The notes under the pieces were generated by a model. That model was not told where the DNA came from and ran no database searches. It saw only the letters and a program-made list of their open reading frames with translations. Of a DNA stretch of 64,000 bases, positions 18,727 through 26,640 are shown in pieces. Origin of the DNA: Methanosarcina vacuolata Z-761 (GTDB lineage: Archaea; Halobacteriota; Methanosarcinia; Methanosarcinales; Methanosarcinaceae). The stretch spans positions 4,402,001-4,466,000 of the forward strand of contig NZ_CP009520.1 in the NCBI RefSeq assembly GCF_000969905.1. The letters run 5' to 3'. The translations under genes and the position numbers were made by a program. Position 1 is the stretch's first letter. Every line of letters begins with the position of its first letter.

Positions 18727-18988
18727 AGAATCTTCATTATTTTTGTATATTCTAATCGATTTAGATATTTTTCTCAGTTTCTTTCTATAGATCGCCAGCT
18801 GGCAAAGCGTATTTTTCGTAAGGTCTCTGAGCTGAAGGAGGACCCATTTCGCTATGTAACAAAACTGGTCGGGTCTCCAAATTACCAGTTGAGGGTCGGG
18901 GACTATAAGAGTGATTCTAGAGATTCAGGGTAGCTGCTTGAAAATACTCGTGCTTAAAATTGGGCACCGACGGGATATCTACAAATAA
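18727..18988 (+). pseudogene. RelE/ParE-type toxin, frameshifted relic
   Basis: Two overlapping frames together encode a RelE-like protein. The first gives IDRQLAKRIFRKVSEL, then EDPFRYVTKLVG and YQLRVGDY. After one extra A in the run at about 18907, the second frame continues RVILEIQG, then LKILVLKIGHRRDIYK, followed by TAA. The GDYRV...KIGHRRDIYK ending is diagnostic of the RelE family. No normal start codon and no antitoxin gene were found next to it. Removing one base restores a frame through the conserved core. Confidence 0.8.
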
Positions 18989-19002
18989 AATCTTTTTTGC
19001 TT

Positions 19003-19086
19003 TTACTTTGAATCCTTTACTTTGAATTCTTTACTTTGAATTCTTTACTTTGAATTCTCTATTTTGACTTATTTATTTTGAATTTT
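19003..19086 (+). repeat. 14-bp tandem repeat before the first MetE-like gene
   Basis: Four near-perfect and two degenerate copies of TTACTTTGAATTCT, spaced 14 bases apart. Confidence 0.8.
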
Positions 19087-19141
19087 TAGCTCAAATCAAT
19101 TCCAATACTTATAATACTTGATACTGTCTTACATAAGAGGT

Positions 19142-20188
19142 ATGCAGGACATTATTTTTACTGATGGAGGCAGCCTTCCTACGCCCGAGGGTATTACAAG
19201 GGAATGGATAAAGACTGCGGCTGAAAACCGGGACGAAGATGAAAAACTTTTTTCTATTGTAAGAGAGGCTTTCCGGAGGAAAATCGATGTGGGACTGCAT
19301 GTTCCCACTTATCCTCAGTTCAGGGATATGATAGGACAGTTTCTGGACATTATCAAAGACGAAAAAAACTGTTATGAACCTTATTTACTGAAAGAGGAAA
19401 ATGCAAAAATCCTCGAGCTGGAGATCATTGACGAGGTTGCAAAACAGTACAGGGAAGAAACAGGAGAAACGCTTGAAGTCAGGGTTTGTATTGCAGGACC
19501 AACAGACCTATACCTCCAGGCCTTCGGGGCAACGGGTTATGCTGACGCTTATCATATCCTTGCACTGGATATTGAAGATTTCATAAAACAGGCGTTTTTA
19601 GCTGCGAAAAATTTCAAAATAAAGATCATAGCCCTGGATGAGCCAAGCCTCGGGATAAATGACAGAATCCAATTTTCTGATGCCGACATCGTCTCTGCTC
19701 TCACCGTCGCTTCCACTTACGCCCGGAAACAGGGAGCTGATGTGGGAATTCACCTTCATTCGCCGTTAAAATACAAACTTGTCTGCGAGACCCCTATTAA
19801 TGTTATCGGTTTTGAATACGCGGCAACTCCTTCTTATCTGAACCTCCTGGATAAAAAAGTGCTTGAGGATTCAGACACCTATATCAGGCTCGGAGTCTCG
19901 AGAACCGATATTTCCAGTCTTATTGGCATTGTCAATGAAACGTATGGGGTTAATGTCTGGAAGGAAAAGGAGTATATGCAAAAAATCGTTACTGACCTGG
20001 AAACTCCGGCAGTTGTAAAAAAGAGGCTTGAAACGGCTTATTCTGCCCTTGGAGACCGGATAAAATATGCAAGTCCGGACTGCGGGCTGGCTTTCTGGCC
20101 GGACCAGGAGCTTGCCTTTAAACTTCTTGAGAATACCGCAAAAGGCATTAACGAGTTTAATGAAGAGAAGAGAAAACAGGAAGAGTAA
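19142..20188 (+). CDS. MetE C-terminal-domain (core methionine synthase-like) methyltransferase, copy 1
   Basis: This protein is homologous to the C-terminal catalytic half of cobalamin-independent methionine synthase, and its 348 residues suit the stand-alone core enzymes of archaea, which move a methyl group from a corrinoid donor to a thiol such as homocysteine. The barrel has AGPTDLYL and LDEPSLG. The usual zinc-ligand positions appear as HLH (GIHLHSP, residues about 202-208), the Glu of GFEYA and the Cys of SPDCGL. The second ligand is normally Cys, so HxH is unusual. The ATG at 19142 has AGAGGT upstream. Donor and acceptor are not known from sequence. Confidence 0.78.
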   Translation: MQDIIFTDGGSLPTPEGITREWIKTAAENRDEDEKLFSIVREAFRRKIDVGLHVPTYPQFRDMIGQFLDIIKDEKNCYEPYLLKEENAKILELEIIDEVAKQYREETGETLEVRVCIAGPTDLYLQAFGATGYADAYHILALDIEDFIKQAFLAAKNFKIKIIALDEPSLGINDRIQFSDADIVSALTVASTYARKQGADVGIHLHSPLKYKLVCETPINVIGFEYAATPSYLNLLDKKVLEDSDTYIRLGVSRTDISSLIGIVNETYGVNVWKEKEYMQKIVTDLETPAVVKKRLETAYSALGDRIKYASPDCGLAFWPDQELAFKLLENTAKGINEFNEEKRKQEE

Positions 20189-20189
20189 A

Positions 20190-20283
20190 TCTTTCTAATA
20201 TTTCTTTTTAATATTTCTGTTTAATGTTCGATCTTTCTAATATTCGATCGTTTTAATGTTCGATCTTTCTAATATTCGAACAA
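20190..20283 (+). repeat. Imperfect tandem repeat between the MetE-like genes
   Basis: About 95 bases built of TCTTTCTAATATT and GTTCGATC motifs in alternating order, beginning right after the stop codon of the first gene. Confidence 0.7.
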
Positions 20284-20388
20284 TTGAATAACAGAACAAA
20301 ATTTTATTTTTTCTTAATTTTTTCTGTTTTTTTATATTTTATCTGTCTTTCCAATAACGCTAAATCCTTACAGGTCTACTAAGAGGAT

Positions 20389-21423
20389 ATGGAAGAAATC
20401 ATCTTTGACGATATTGGGAGTTATCCCCTTCCTGACGGAGTCAGTAAGGAATGGGTCCAAAGTGCCTTTAAAACGAGAACCGAAGATGAGAAACTCTTTA
20501 CGGTAATCAATGACGCCTTTCAGCAGAAAATAGATGCAGGTGTTAATGTTCCTACCTATCCTCAGTATCAGGATATGAATGAACAGTTCCTGAAGGTTAT
20601 TAGAGACTCTAATTGCTGTGACGGCCCCTTTGAGGTAAAACTTGAATGTGCCAGGATTGAGGAGCTTGAGGCTATAGAGACGGTTGCAAAAGCCTATAAG
20701 GAACGATTCGGAGAAACACTCAAGGTTCGGGTCTGTGTAACCGGTCCAACTGAACTTTACCTGAAGGAATTTGGAGGCACACGGTATACGGATATCTATT
20801 CTATTTTTGCAAAAAGCGTGAATAATTTTGTAAGAAACTCCATGAGATCTGCAAAAAATTTCAAGATTGCAGCGGTTTCTATTGATGAACCAAGTATAGG
20901 GCTGAATCCTGAGCTTGCTTTTGATGAGAACGATATTATTTCTGCCCTTACCAGCGCCTCAAAAGCAGCCAGCAAATGGGGAGCCGACGTACAGATTCAC
21001 CTTCATTCTCCTCTCTACTATAATATTGCCTGTCAGGTCCCCACAATAAACGTCATAGGAGTAGAATCCGCAGGCACGCCATCTTACCTGGAATTGATAG
21101 ACAAGAAAACTCTGGAGGACACAGATTGCTTCCTGAGGCTTGGGATCGCAAGAACTGATGTCTATACCCTGGCAGGAATCATTAGTGAAAAGTACTGTAC
21201 TAACGTCTGGAAAGAGCAGCAATACCTTCCAGAAATTGTTAGCGGACTTGAGACCCCGGCTACTATAACTAAAAGGCTGAAGGTTTATTACAGGCGTTTT
21301 GGCAACCTGATAAAGTATGTGGGTCCTGACTGCGGGCTGGGCTCCTGGCCTAACCAGAAAATAGCATTTATATTGCTTTCCAATATATCTCAGGGTATAA
21401 GGGATTTCAGGGAATCTCTCTAA
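20389..21423 (+). CDS. MetE C-terminal-domain methyltransferase, copy 2
   Basis: A paralog of the preceding gene, aligning along its full 344 residues. It keeps TGPTELYL, SIDEPSIGL, the HLHSP zinc-site motif, the Glu of GVESAG and the Cys of GPDCGL. It therefore has the same HxH variant. The start has AAGAGGAT immediately upstream. The pair is a tandem duplication old enough that the proteins differ at many positions, so they probably serve different methyl donors or acceptors. The same strand and a 200-base gap allow, but do not prove, co-transcription. Confidence 0.78.
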   Translation: MEEIIFDDIGSYPLPDGVSKEWVQSAFKTRTEDEKLFTVINDAFQQKIDAGVNVPTYPQYQDMNEQFLKVIRDSNCCDGPFEVKLECARIEELEAIETVAKAYKERFGETLKVRVCVTGPTELYLKEFGGTRYTDIYSIFAKSVNNFVRNSMRSAKNFKIAAVSIDEPSIGLNPELAFDENDIISALTSASKAASKWGADVQIHLHSPLYYNIACQVPTINVIGVESAGTPSYLELIDKKTLEDTDCFLRLGIARTDVYTLAGIISEKYCTNVWKEQQYLPEIVSGLETPATITKRLKVYYRRFGNLIKYVGPDCGLGSWPNQKIAFILLSNISQGIRDFRESL

Positions 21424-21701
21424 CCCCTGAATTTTTAATTGACTTTTATATTAAGTTCATCCCGAAAATCCACACCTGAAAAGTCCATGACTTGAGAAAT
21501 CAGGCTATTTTTCTTATTCCAGTGGAAACTTTACTATAAGTTTTAAATTCTAAAAATTAGGCGATAGATATTAAAACACAGTGGAAATAAAGGGGTATTT
21601 TTATAATGTGTAAGATTTACATTGTTGAACTGATAAATCAATAGCATTAAGGTTTAATGCTATAACCTCAACTGTTTTACTTCAATTATCAGGATTTTTA
21701 A
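21424..21701. other. AT-rich gap between converging genes
   Basis: About 280 bases between the second MetE-like gene and the ribbon-helix-helix gene. Nothing recognisable was seen. Confidence 0.4.
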
Positions 21702-21872
21702 TCACTTCTCAAGTCTCCCATGCCTTCTATCGATCTCGTCCATCATGTCCAGCATTTTTCGAATAGCGGTTCTGATAGCATCAGATTGACTGACAAATTT
21801 TTTGTTATCTCCCACATGCCTGTTAAGGTCATCCAGAAGTTCTTGAGGGATTTCAACACTTACTTTTGGCAT
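21702..21872 (-). CDS. ribbon-helix-helix (CopG-like) DNA-binding protein
   Basis: A very small protein (56 residues from the ATG at 21872, or 61 from an ATG at 21887). The N-terminal beta strand KVSVEIPQELLDDL and the following SQSDAIRTAIRKML helix are the ribbon-helix-helix pattern. Such proteins bind DNA as dimers and are often autoregulators or antitoxins. No toxin gene is adjacent. An array of 14-bp repeats lies just upstream and could hold its operator. Confidence 0.8.
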   Translation of the reverse strand: MPKVSVEIPQELLDDLNRHVGDNKKFVSQSDAIRTAIRKMLDMMDEIDRRHGRLEK

Positions 21873-21923
21873 TAGAGCTGCACCCATTGAGATGTTCTAT
21901 ATATTTAAAGTTTATTTGGAAAT

Positions 21924-22008
21924 TGATTTTTAACAACTGATTTTTAACAACTGATTTTTAACAACTGATTTTTAACAACTGATTTTTAACAATTGATTTT
22001 TAACAATT
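21924..22008 (+). repeat. 14-bp tandem repeat upstream of the RHH gene
   Basis: Six copies of TGATTTTTAACAAC, spaced exactly 14 bases apart, with the last two changed to TGATTTTTAACAAT. They lie 50-135 bases upstream of the ribbon-helix-helix gene start. Confidence 0.9.
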
Positions 22009-22337
22009 GTTATAAGCTATTTTTAGCAATTACTATTTTTAGCAATTAATCATTTCCAAACATGCAACTGATATTTTAATAAGGAGCCCATCCTAAAACT
22101 AATTTCACCGTCAAATTAGTAAAATGTCAAAATTATTTTCGTGATTCGAAAATTTACTGATTATTGCGGATATGGGATTCAGAGTAATTTTGAGTTTTAG
22201 GGTCAGCTTATTATCAAATTATTGAGAGTATAACCTAAAATTAGTAAAATGATGCCTAAAATCAGTGAAAGAATATCTAAAATAAGTGAAATATACCCAT
22301 AATCAGTTAAAGAATTCTCAAAAATAGATAACGATAG
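22009..22337. other. AT-rich gap between the 14-bp repeat and tRNA-Lys
   Basis: About 330 bases. Degenerate repeats of AAATCAGTGAAA or AAATTAGTAAAA type occur at 22225-22330. No gene was seen. Confidence 0.4.
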
Positions 22338-22411
22338 CGGGCCCGAAGGGATTTGAACCCCCGGCCTATGGATTAAGAGTCCATCGCTCTGCCTGACTAA
22401 GCTACGGGCCC
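22338..22411 (-). tRNA. tRNA-Lys (anticodon CTT)
   Basis: A 74-base cloverleaf on the minus strand. The acceptor stem is GGGCCCG paired with CGGGCCC, followed by discriminator G, with no encoded CCA. The anticodon stem is ATGGA/TCCAT around loop CTCTTAA, giving anticodon CTT. The T loop is TTCAAAT. No intron was seen. Confidence 0.95.
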
Positions 22412-22452
22412 ACGCATTGTTATTATCATTAAATGAGCGATTCTCACAATGG

Positions 22453-22468
22453 AGTTTTAAATATTTAT
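22453..22468 (-). promoter_or_regulatory. Box A (TATA) for tRNA-Lys
   Basis: Read on the minus strand, CTTATAAATATTTAAA lies about 45 bases upstream of the mature tRNA 5' end, the expected range for an archaeal tRNA promoter. Confidence 0.55.
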
Positions 22469-22738
22469 AAGTTTCGGCACAATCCCTTATCCTTCTAATC
22501 TTTTTGAAATAAAACCCTAATTTTATGGAGTCTATTCAGGCTTTCTCAAGAAAACACTTCATCAAAAATAGTTAGATTTAATAGAGAAATATCTTTTTAT
22601 TCAGAATAATTTTATTTTTTTGATGAATTGTCCTTATTTATATATCTTTGAAATTAGAAACCAGAAGTCTGACAACCAGGGATTGAACATTTTCCAAACT
22701 TCATTATTTTCCTTTTTTAATAGATAATAAAGCAAAAC

Positions 22739-22749
22739 GTTATATACAA
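22739..22749 (+). promoter_or_regulatory. TATA box of the TRAM gene array with a long leader
   Basis: GTTATATACAA is a good archaeal TATA element. The expected start near 22770 leaves an untranslated leader of about 185 bases before the first TRAM gene. Long leaders are usual for cold-shock-type RNA chaperone genes. Confidence 0.55.
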
Positions 22750-22957
22750 GCGGATATGAGTATGACCAATTAATTGACTTATCCGAAGCTCTGTTGGGGA
22801 TCAATTAATCAAATAGATTAAGTAGAGAATAGATTAAGTAGAATGTGTACTTCCTGAATTTGGGTTATCAAGTTTGGTTTGTCAAGTACTGCTTTTACTC
22901 TTTTCTGTCGATAGAGCTTTCTTAAGCTGATTAATAGAAGTTAAAGGAATGAATGTA

Positions 22958-23164
22958 ATGTTTAGAGATGAACGTGCTCCTGTGCCCATTGAAGAGGGCG
23001 AAACCTACAATGTAACTATTCAGGATATTGCTCGCCAGGGAGACGGCATTGCCCGTATCGAAGGTTTTGTAGTTTTTGTCCCGAATACGAGTGTTGGCGA
23101 TGAAGTCCAGATTAAGATCGAAAGAGTGCTTCCCAAATTTGCATTTGCAAGCATTGTAGAGTAA
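22958..23164 (+). CDS. TRAM domain RNA-binding protein 1
   Basis: A 68-residue stand-alone TRAM domain, a small beta-barrel that binds RNA; archaeal members act as RNA chaperones comparable to bacterial Csp proteins. The core motif DIARQGDGIARIEGFVVFVP, a conserved GD(E/K)V and the terminal LPKFAFAS are shared by four tandem genes. An ATG at 22949 is in frame, but the one at 22958 keeps the spacing to AAAGGAATGA seen in the sister genes. This is the most diverged of the four at the N-terminus. Confidence 0.92.
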   Translation: MFRDERAPVPIEEGETYNVTIQDIARQGDGIARIEGFVVFVPNTSVGDEVQIKIERVLPKFAFASIVE

Positions 23165-23228
23165 ATGTGGGATAAAATAACTGCGTTAAATTAAAGTTAA
23201 ATTCAGTAAATTAAAGGAATGATTTTTC

Positions 23229-23435
23229 ATGTTCAGAGAAGAAAGTCGCTCAGTCCCTGTCGAAGAGGGCGAAGTTTACGATGTAACAATTCAGGACATT
23301 GCTCGTCAGGGAGACGGCATCGCTCGCATTGAGGGTTTTGTAGTCTTTGTCCCAGGCACCAAAGTTGGAGATGAAGTCCGGATTAAAGTCGAAAGGGTTC
23401 TTCCCAAGTTTGCATTTGCAAGCGTTGTCGAGTAA
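23229..23435 (+). CDS. TRAM domain RNA-binding protein 2
   Basis: A 68-residue TRAM domain protein. It differs from copy 3 at a single residue (Val versus Ile before FVP). Its upstream segment, from AAATTCAGTAAATTAAAGG to the ATG, is also the same, so copies 2 and 3 come from a recent duplication of a 262-base unit. Function as for copy 1. Confidence 0.93.
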   Translation: MFREESRSVPVEEGEVYDVTIQDIARQGDGIARIEGFVVFVPGTKVGDEVRIKVERVLPKFAFASVVE

Positions 23436-23490
23436 ATGCAGAAAATAAAGTAACCACGTTAAATTCAGTAAATTAAAGGAATGATTTTTC

Positions 23491-23697
23491 ATGTTCAGAG
23501 AAGAAAGTCGCTCAGTCCCTGTCGAAGAGGGCGAAGTTTACGATGTAACAATTCAGGACATTGCTCGTCAGGGAGACGGCATCGCACGTATTGAAGGTTT
23601 TGTTATCTTTGTCCCGGGCACCAAAGTTGGAGATGAAGTCCGGATTAAAGTTGAAAGGGTTCTTCCCAAATTTGCATTTGCAAGCGTTGTCGAGTAA
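23491..23697 (+). CDS. TRAM domain RNA-binding protein 3
   Basis: A 68-residue TRAM domain protein, nearly the same as copy 2 in both coding and upstream sequence. The duplicate shows a few silent changes, for example in the GCACGTATTGAAGG stretch, which is shared with copy 4 rather than copy 2. This hints at gene conversion among copies. Confidence 0.93.
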   Translation: MFREESRSVPVEEGEVYDVTIQDIARQGDGIARIEGFVIFVPGTKVGDEVRIKVERVLPKFAFASVVE

Positions 23698-23749
23698 ATG
23701 CAGGAAATAAACCATATCAACTTCAATGAAGTCATTAGGAATGGTTTTC

Positions 23750-23956
23750 ATGTTCAGAGATGAAAGTAGCTCTGTTCCTGTTGAAGAGGGCGAAGTTTAC
23801 GATGTAACTATCCAGGATATCGCTCGCCAGGGAGACGGCATTGCACGTATTGAAGGTTTTGTTATCTTTGTCCCGGGCACCAAAGTTGACGATAAAGTCC
23901 GGATTAAAATCGAAAGGGTTCTTCCCAAATACGGTTTCGCCAGTCTCGTTGAATAA
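23750..23956 (+). CDS. TRAM domain RNA-binding protein 4
   Basis: A 68-residue TRAM domain protein, started at the ATG at 23750 to match its sisters; a longer in-frame start at 23726 adds only non-conserved residues. It carries DDKV where the others have GDEV, and KYGFASLVE at the end instead of KFAFASVVE, so the RNA-facing edge may differ slightly. A hairpin terminator follows. Confidence 0.92.
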   Translation: MFRDESSSVPVEEGEVYDVTIQDIARQGDGIARIEGFVIFVPGTKVDDKVRIKIERVLPKYGFASLVE

Positions 23957-23982
23957 GCAGGTCATTTAAAAAGAGAAAAACC

Positions 23983-24025
23983 GAGACTGAAAAATGATAT
24001 CTATATCTAATCTTCAGTCTCTTTT
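23983..24025 (+). terminator. Hairpin terminator after the TRAM array
   Basis: A nine-base perfect inverted repeat (GAGACTGAA/TTCAGTCTC) with a 21-base AT-rich loop is followed by TTTT. It lies 27 bases after the last TRAM stop. Confidence 0.75.
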
Positions 24026-24433
24026 CCATTCACAGATATTATAATCTCCGGATATTCTATTACCGCGTACATTCCGAATACCTGCCAATTTAAGAAAATA
24101 ATCACTTGATACTGGCCGTTTGGTTAATGGCTGACCATTATAATTATACTTTTGTGATTTTAAATTGTACAAATCAGACTACGTTTTTCGCTGTTTCTAT
24201 CGATTATATTTTTCAGCTTACTTTGACAGGACAATATTTTTGCGATTTTTAGCATGTCGTTTATGCTTTAATTGTTTGTTCATGGCGTCTGATAGTGAAC
24301 ATTCGATGCTGTTAAATAATAGATATTCAATCATATTTTGGAAATTTAATTGACAAAGTTTTTGTAAATGCCTTGCAGAATAAGTATTTGCTTTATATCT
24401 ATAACCGGGGAAAGTATCCCGGAGTGATCTCTA
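24026..24433. other. AT-rich gap with promoter for the bactofilin-like gene
   Basis: About 400 bases, very AT-rich. A TATA-like TTTATATCTATA at about 24391-24402 stands 30-40 bases before the next start codon. A 62-codon frame at 24165 is judged spurious. Confidence 0.45.
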
Positions 24434-24862
24434 ATGATTCGTTTTATCAAGTACCACCCCAGATCCAATACTTATGTCATTGAAAAACGAGCTTTTCTTG
24501 ATGAGGATCTTACTCTGGATGGCAATGTAATCGTCGGGCAGGAAGTGAAGTTCTGGAAGAACCTCACAGTAACTGGTAAGCTTGAACTCGGAAAAGGTTC
24601 GGTTATTAGAGGCAATGTAAAAGCTAGAAGTGCTCTTGTCTGTTCTAAGGCAAAAATTCTGGGCAATATCGAAACAGCTTCTGAGCTTGTCCTTCTCGAT
24701 AAAGCTAAAATAAATACCGCAGCCTGCCAGGGAGATATCCACGTCAGGCCTGGGTGCGTTCTTGACTTCGTAAAAGCAGACGGCACGCTTGAACTTATTG
24801 GAAAAGTTCTTGTCAGGAAAGTCGCGCCATTAACGAAAGTGATTATCCGGGCTGAAGAATAA
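24434..24862 (+). CDS. bactofilin/polymer-forming cytoskeletal-like protein
   Basis: This 142-residue protein is made of short hydrophobic repeats typical of a parallel beta-helix, such as GNVIVGQEVKF, GKLELGKGSVIRGNVKA and AKILGNIETASELVL. This is the bactofilin or left-handed-helix acyltransferase pattern. The small size without catalytic His or an LpxA-like hexapeptide register favours a structural, self-polymerising role. It is monocistronic, convergent with the ABC transporter operon. Confidence 0.65.
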   Translation: MIRFIKYHPRSNTYVIEKRAFLDEDLTLDGNVIVGQEVKFWKNLTVTGKLELGKGSVIRGNVKARSALVCSKAKILGNIETASELVLLDKAKINTAACQGDIHVRPGCVLDFVKADGTLELIGKVLVRKVAPLTKVIIRAEE

Positions 24863-24945
24863 TCGAGAGTTTCCAGTGAACATTTAACTTTTTCTTTACC
24901 CCTTCGCACGGTGGCTTTATCTCCTTTTTGCCAAAGTCATAGACT

Positions 24946-25710
24946 TTACCTGTGAAATCTTTCTTCTTCCAGAAGTCTCAGGATGCGGTCTCTTAAACGG
25001 TTAACCTCTTGACTTGTCCTGGAGCGCGGGCGGGGCAGGTCAACTTTTACAATCTCTTTTATTCTTCCCGGTCTTGCGGTCATGACCACTATCCTGTCCG
25101 CGAGAACAACCGCTTCATCCACACTATGAGTTACGAAGAGGAAGGTCACGTGTTTTTGTTCCCATATCTTCAGAAGTTCATCCTGAAGGATATTTCTAGT
25201 CTGAGCATCCAGGGCCCCAAAAGGCTCATCCATAAGAAGGACTTCGGGCTCGTTGGCAAGGGCTCTTGCAATGGCTGCACGCTGCTGCATACCTCCGGAG
25301 AGTTCGTATGGATAGCTATTTTTGAACTGCTCCAGGCCCACAAGGTCTATATATTTCTCCACCTGCTTCCTGGCTTCAGTCTTACTAATTCCCTGCATTT
25401 CAAGTCCAAAAGTAATGTTATCGATGACTGTTCTCCAGGGAAATAGAGAATATTGCTGAAAGACCATACCTCTTTTGGGGTCCGGGCCAGTTATAGGGAC
25501 TCCGTTCAGTGTAATTTCTCCTGAAGTCTGGGTTTCAAGTCCAGCAGTAATGCGTAGCAGAGTGGTCTTCCCACAGCCGGACGGTCCCAGAAGGCAGATA
25601 AACTCTCCATCTTCTACATCAAAGCTCACATCGTGTAAAGCTTCAGTGCCTACATTCTCTTCTTTTTTAGTAAAGATACGTGAAACATTTTTTACACTTA
25701 CTCTGCCCAT
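24946..25710 (-). CDS. ABC transporter ATP-binding protein, NitT/TauT family
   Basis: This 254-residue ATPase energises the adjacent importer. Walker A is GPSGCGKTT near residue 43, the Q-loop is FQQYSLFPW, the signature is LSGGMQQR, Walker B is LLMDEPFGALD and the switch His is THSVDEAV. It belongs to the SsuB/TauB/NrtD group that moves sulfonates, nitrate or related anions. It starts one base after the permease stop, so the two are coupled. Confidence 0.93.
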   Translation of the reverse strand: MGRVSVKNVSRIFTKKEENVGTEALHDVSFDVEDGEFICLLGPSGCGKTTLLRITAGLETQTSGEITLNGVPITGPDPKRGMVFQQYSLFPWRTVIDNITFGLEMQGISKTEARKQVEKYIDLVGLEQFKNSYPYELSGGMQQRAAIARALANEPEVLLMDEPFGALDAQTRNILQDELLKIWEQKHVTFLFVTHSVDEAVVLADRIVVMTARPGRIKEIVKVDLPRPRSRTSQEVNRLRDRILRLLEEERFHR

Positions 25711-25711
25711 C

Positions 25712-26497
25712 TTATACCACAGTTCCTGATGTCCATCTCAGTAATTTTGCGTCTACATAATATCTGAAGAAACGGTCAATTAAAAGACCAACAAATCCGA
25801 GCAGCAACATATAAACAAGTACGAAATCCATCCTGTGCATGTAGTAATTGTGCCATATCTCATATCCGAGTCCGCTGTCGCTTCCCATCATTTCTGCAGC
25901 TACAAGGCACATCCAACCTACACCCATGGCAATCCTGATTCCTGCAACAATTGAGGGCATGGCTGAGGGAATTGCAATATAACGTATAAGGTCCATGTTT
26001 CGGGTACAGCCAAGAACTCTTGCGGCTTCAACATAAACCTTCGGTACGTTCTTAAAGCCTGTATATGTATTAATGATAATTGGAAAAACCATTCCTACAA
26101 ACACAACAAAACCTGCGGCCTGGTGGGTAAGCCCAAACCATATGATGGCAAAGGGAATCCAGGCAATAGGAGGGATAGGACGCAGTATCTCTATTATAGG
26201 GTCAGCTGCTCTGTTTATTTTCTTGAACCATCCCATAGCTATTCCCAGGGGAATTCCAATTACAAAAGCGCCAGCAATACCAATTGAAAAGTTAATTAGG
26301 CTAGTAGATACATCTGTAAAAATTAGCCCACTCTTTACAATTGCAGAAAAAGAAATTATCACATCATAAAAACTAGGCAGCTTAAATTTATTCTGTACAA
26401 TCACGTCTGCTGCAAGCTGCCATATTGCAATTGCAACTATGAGAGATAACGCTTCAACGCCTTTTTCTTTAACTGTTTTTATGAAGTTAACGTTCAT
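25712..26497 (-). CDS. ABC transporter permease, NitT/TauT family
   Basis: This 261-residue membrane protein has about six hydrophobic segments. The EAA loop reads EAARVLGCTRNMDLIRYIAIPSA, the contact with the ATPase. The IPPIAWIPFAIIWFG and GMVFPIIINTYTG stretches are typical of SsuC/TauC permeases. It lies between the binding-protein and ATPase genes. A strong hairpin in the 143-base gap to the binding protein may lower its expression relative to the binding protein. Confidence 0.93.
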   Translation of the reverse strand: MNVNFIKTVKEKGVEALSLIVAIAIWQLAADVIVQNKFKLPSFYDVIISFSAIVKSGLIFTDVSTSLINFSIGIAGAFVIGIPLGIAMGWFKKINRAADPIIEILRPIPPIAWIPFAIIWFGLTHQAAGFVVFVGMVFPIIINTYTGFKNVPKVYVEAARVLGCTRNMDLIRYIAIPSAMPSIVAGIRIAMGVGWMCLVAAEMMGSDSGLGYEIWHNYYMHRMDFVLVYMLLLGFVGLLIDRFFRYYVDAKLLRWTSGTVV

Positions 26498-26555
26498 GTC
26501 TAATTAAAAGAATTCTTACCTTTTTATCTTTCCGGCAGACTTCATTTTTCAGAAA

Positions 26556-26608
26556 AAATAAGGGTTCAATTGCCTTCTATAAAGCCGAAGCAGTTGAACC
26601 CTTTATTT
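26556..26608 (-). terminator. Hairpin between binding-protein and permease genes
   Basis: Two arms of about 17-18 bases (AAATAAGGGTTCAATTGC and its near-perfect complement) enclose a short loop. Being inside an operon, it probably attenuates or stabilises the upstream transcript, a common way to produce excess binding protein. Confidence 0.65.
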
Positions 26609-26640
26609 AGAGTTCTCTTTTTCTTCAGTTACTCTTATTT

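Noticed and set aside
21888-22337. CRISPR-like array in the 14-bp repeats
   Set aside because: Units are directly abutting with no spacers, far shorter than CRISPR repeats, and no cas genes are present. The same holds for all other arrays in the window.
24165-24353. 62-codon frame before the bactofilin-like gene
   Set aside because: Phe/Arg/Cys-rich composition, no ribosome binding site, and located in AT-rich DNA; typical of chance.
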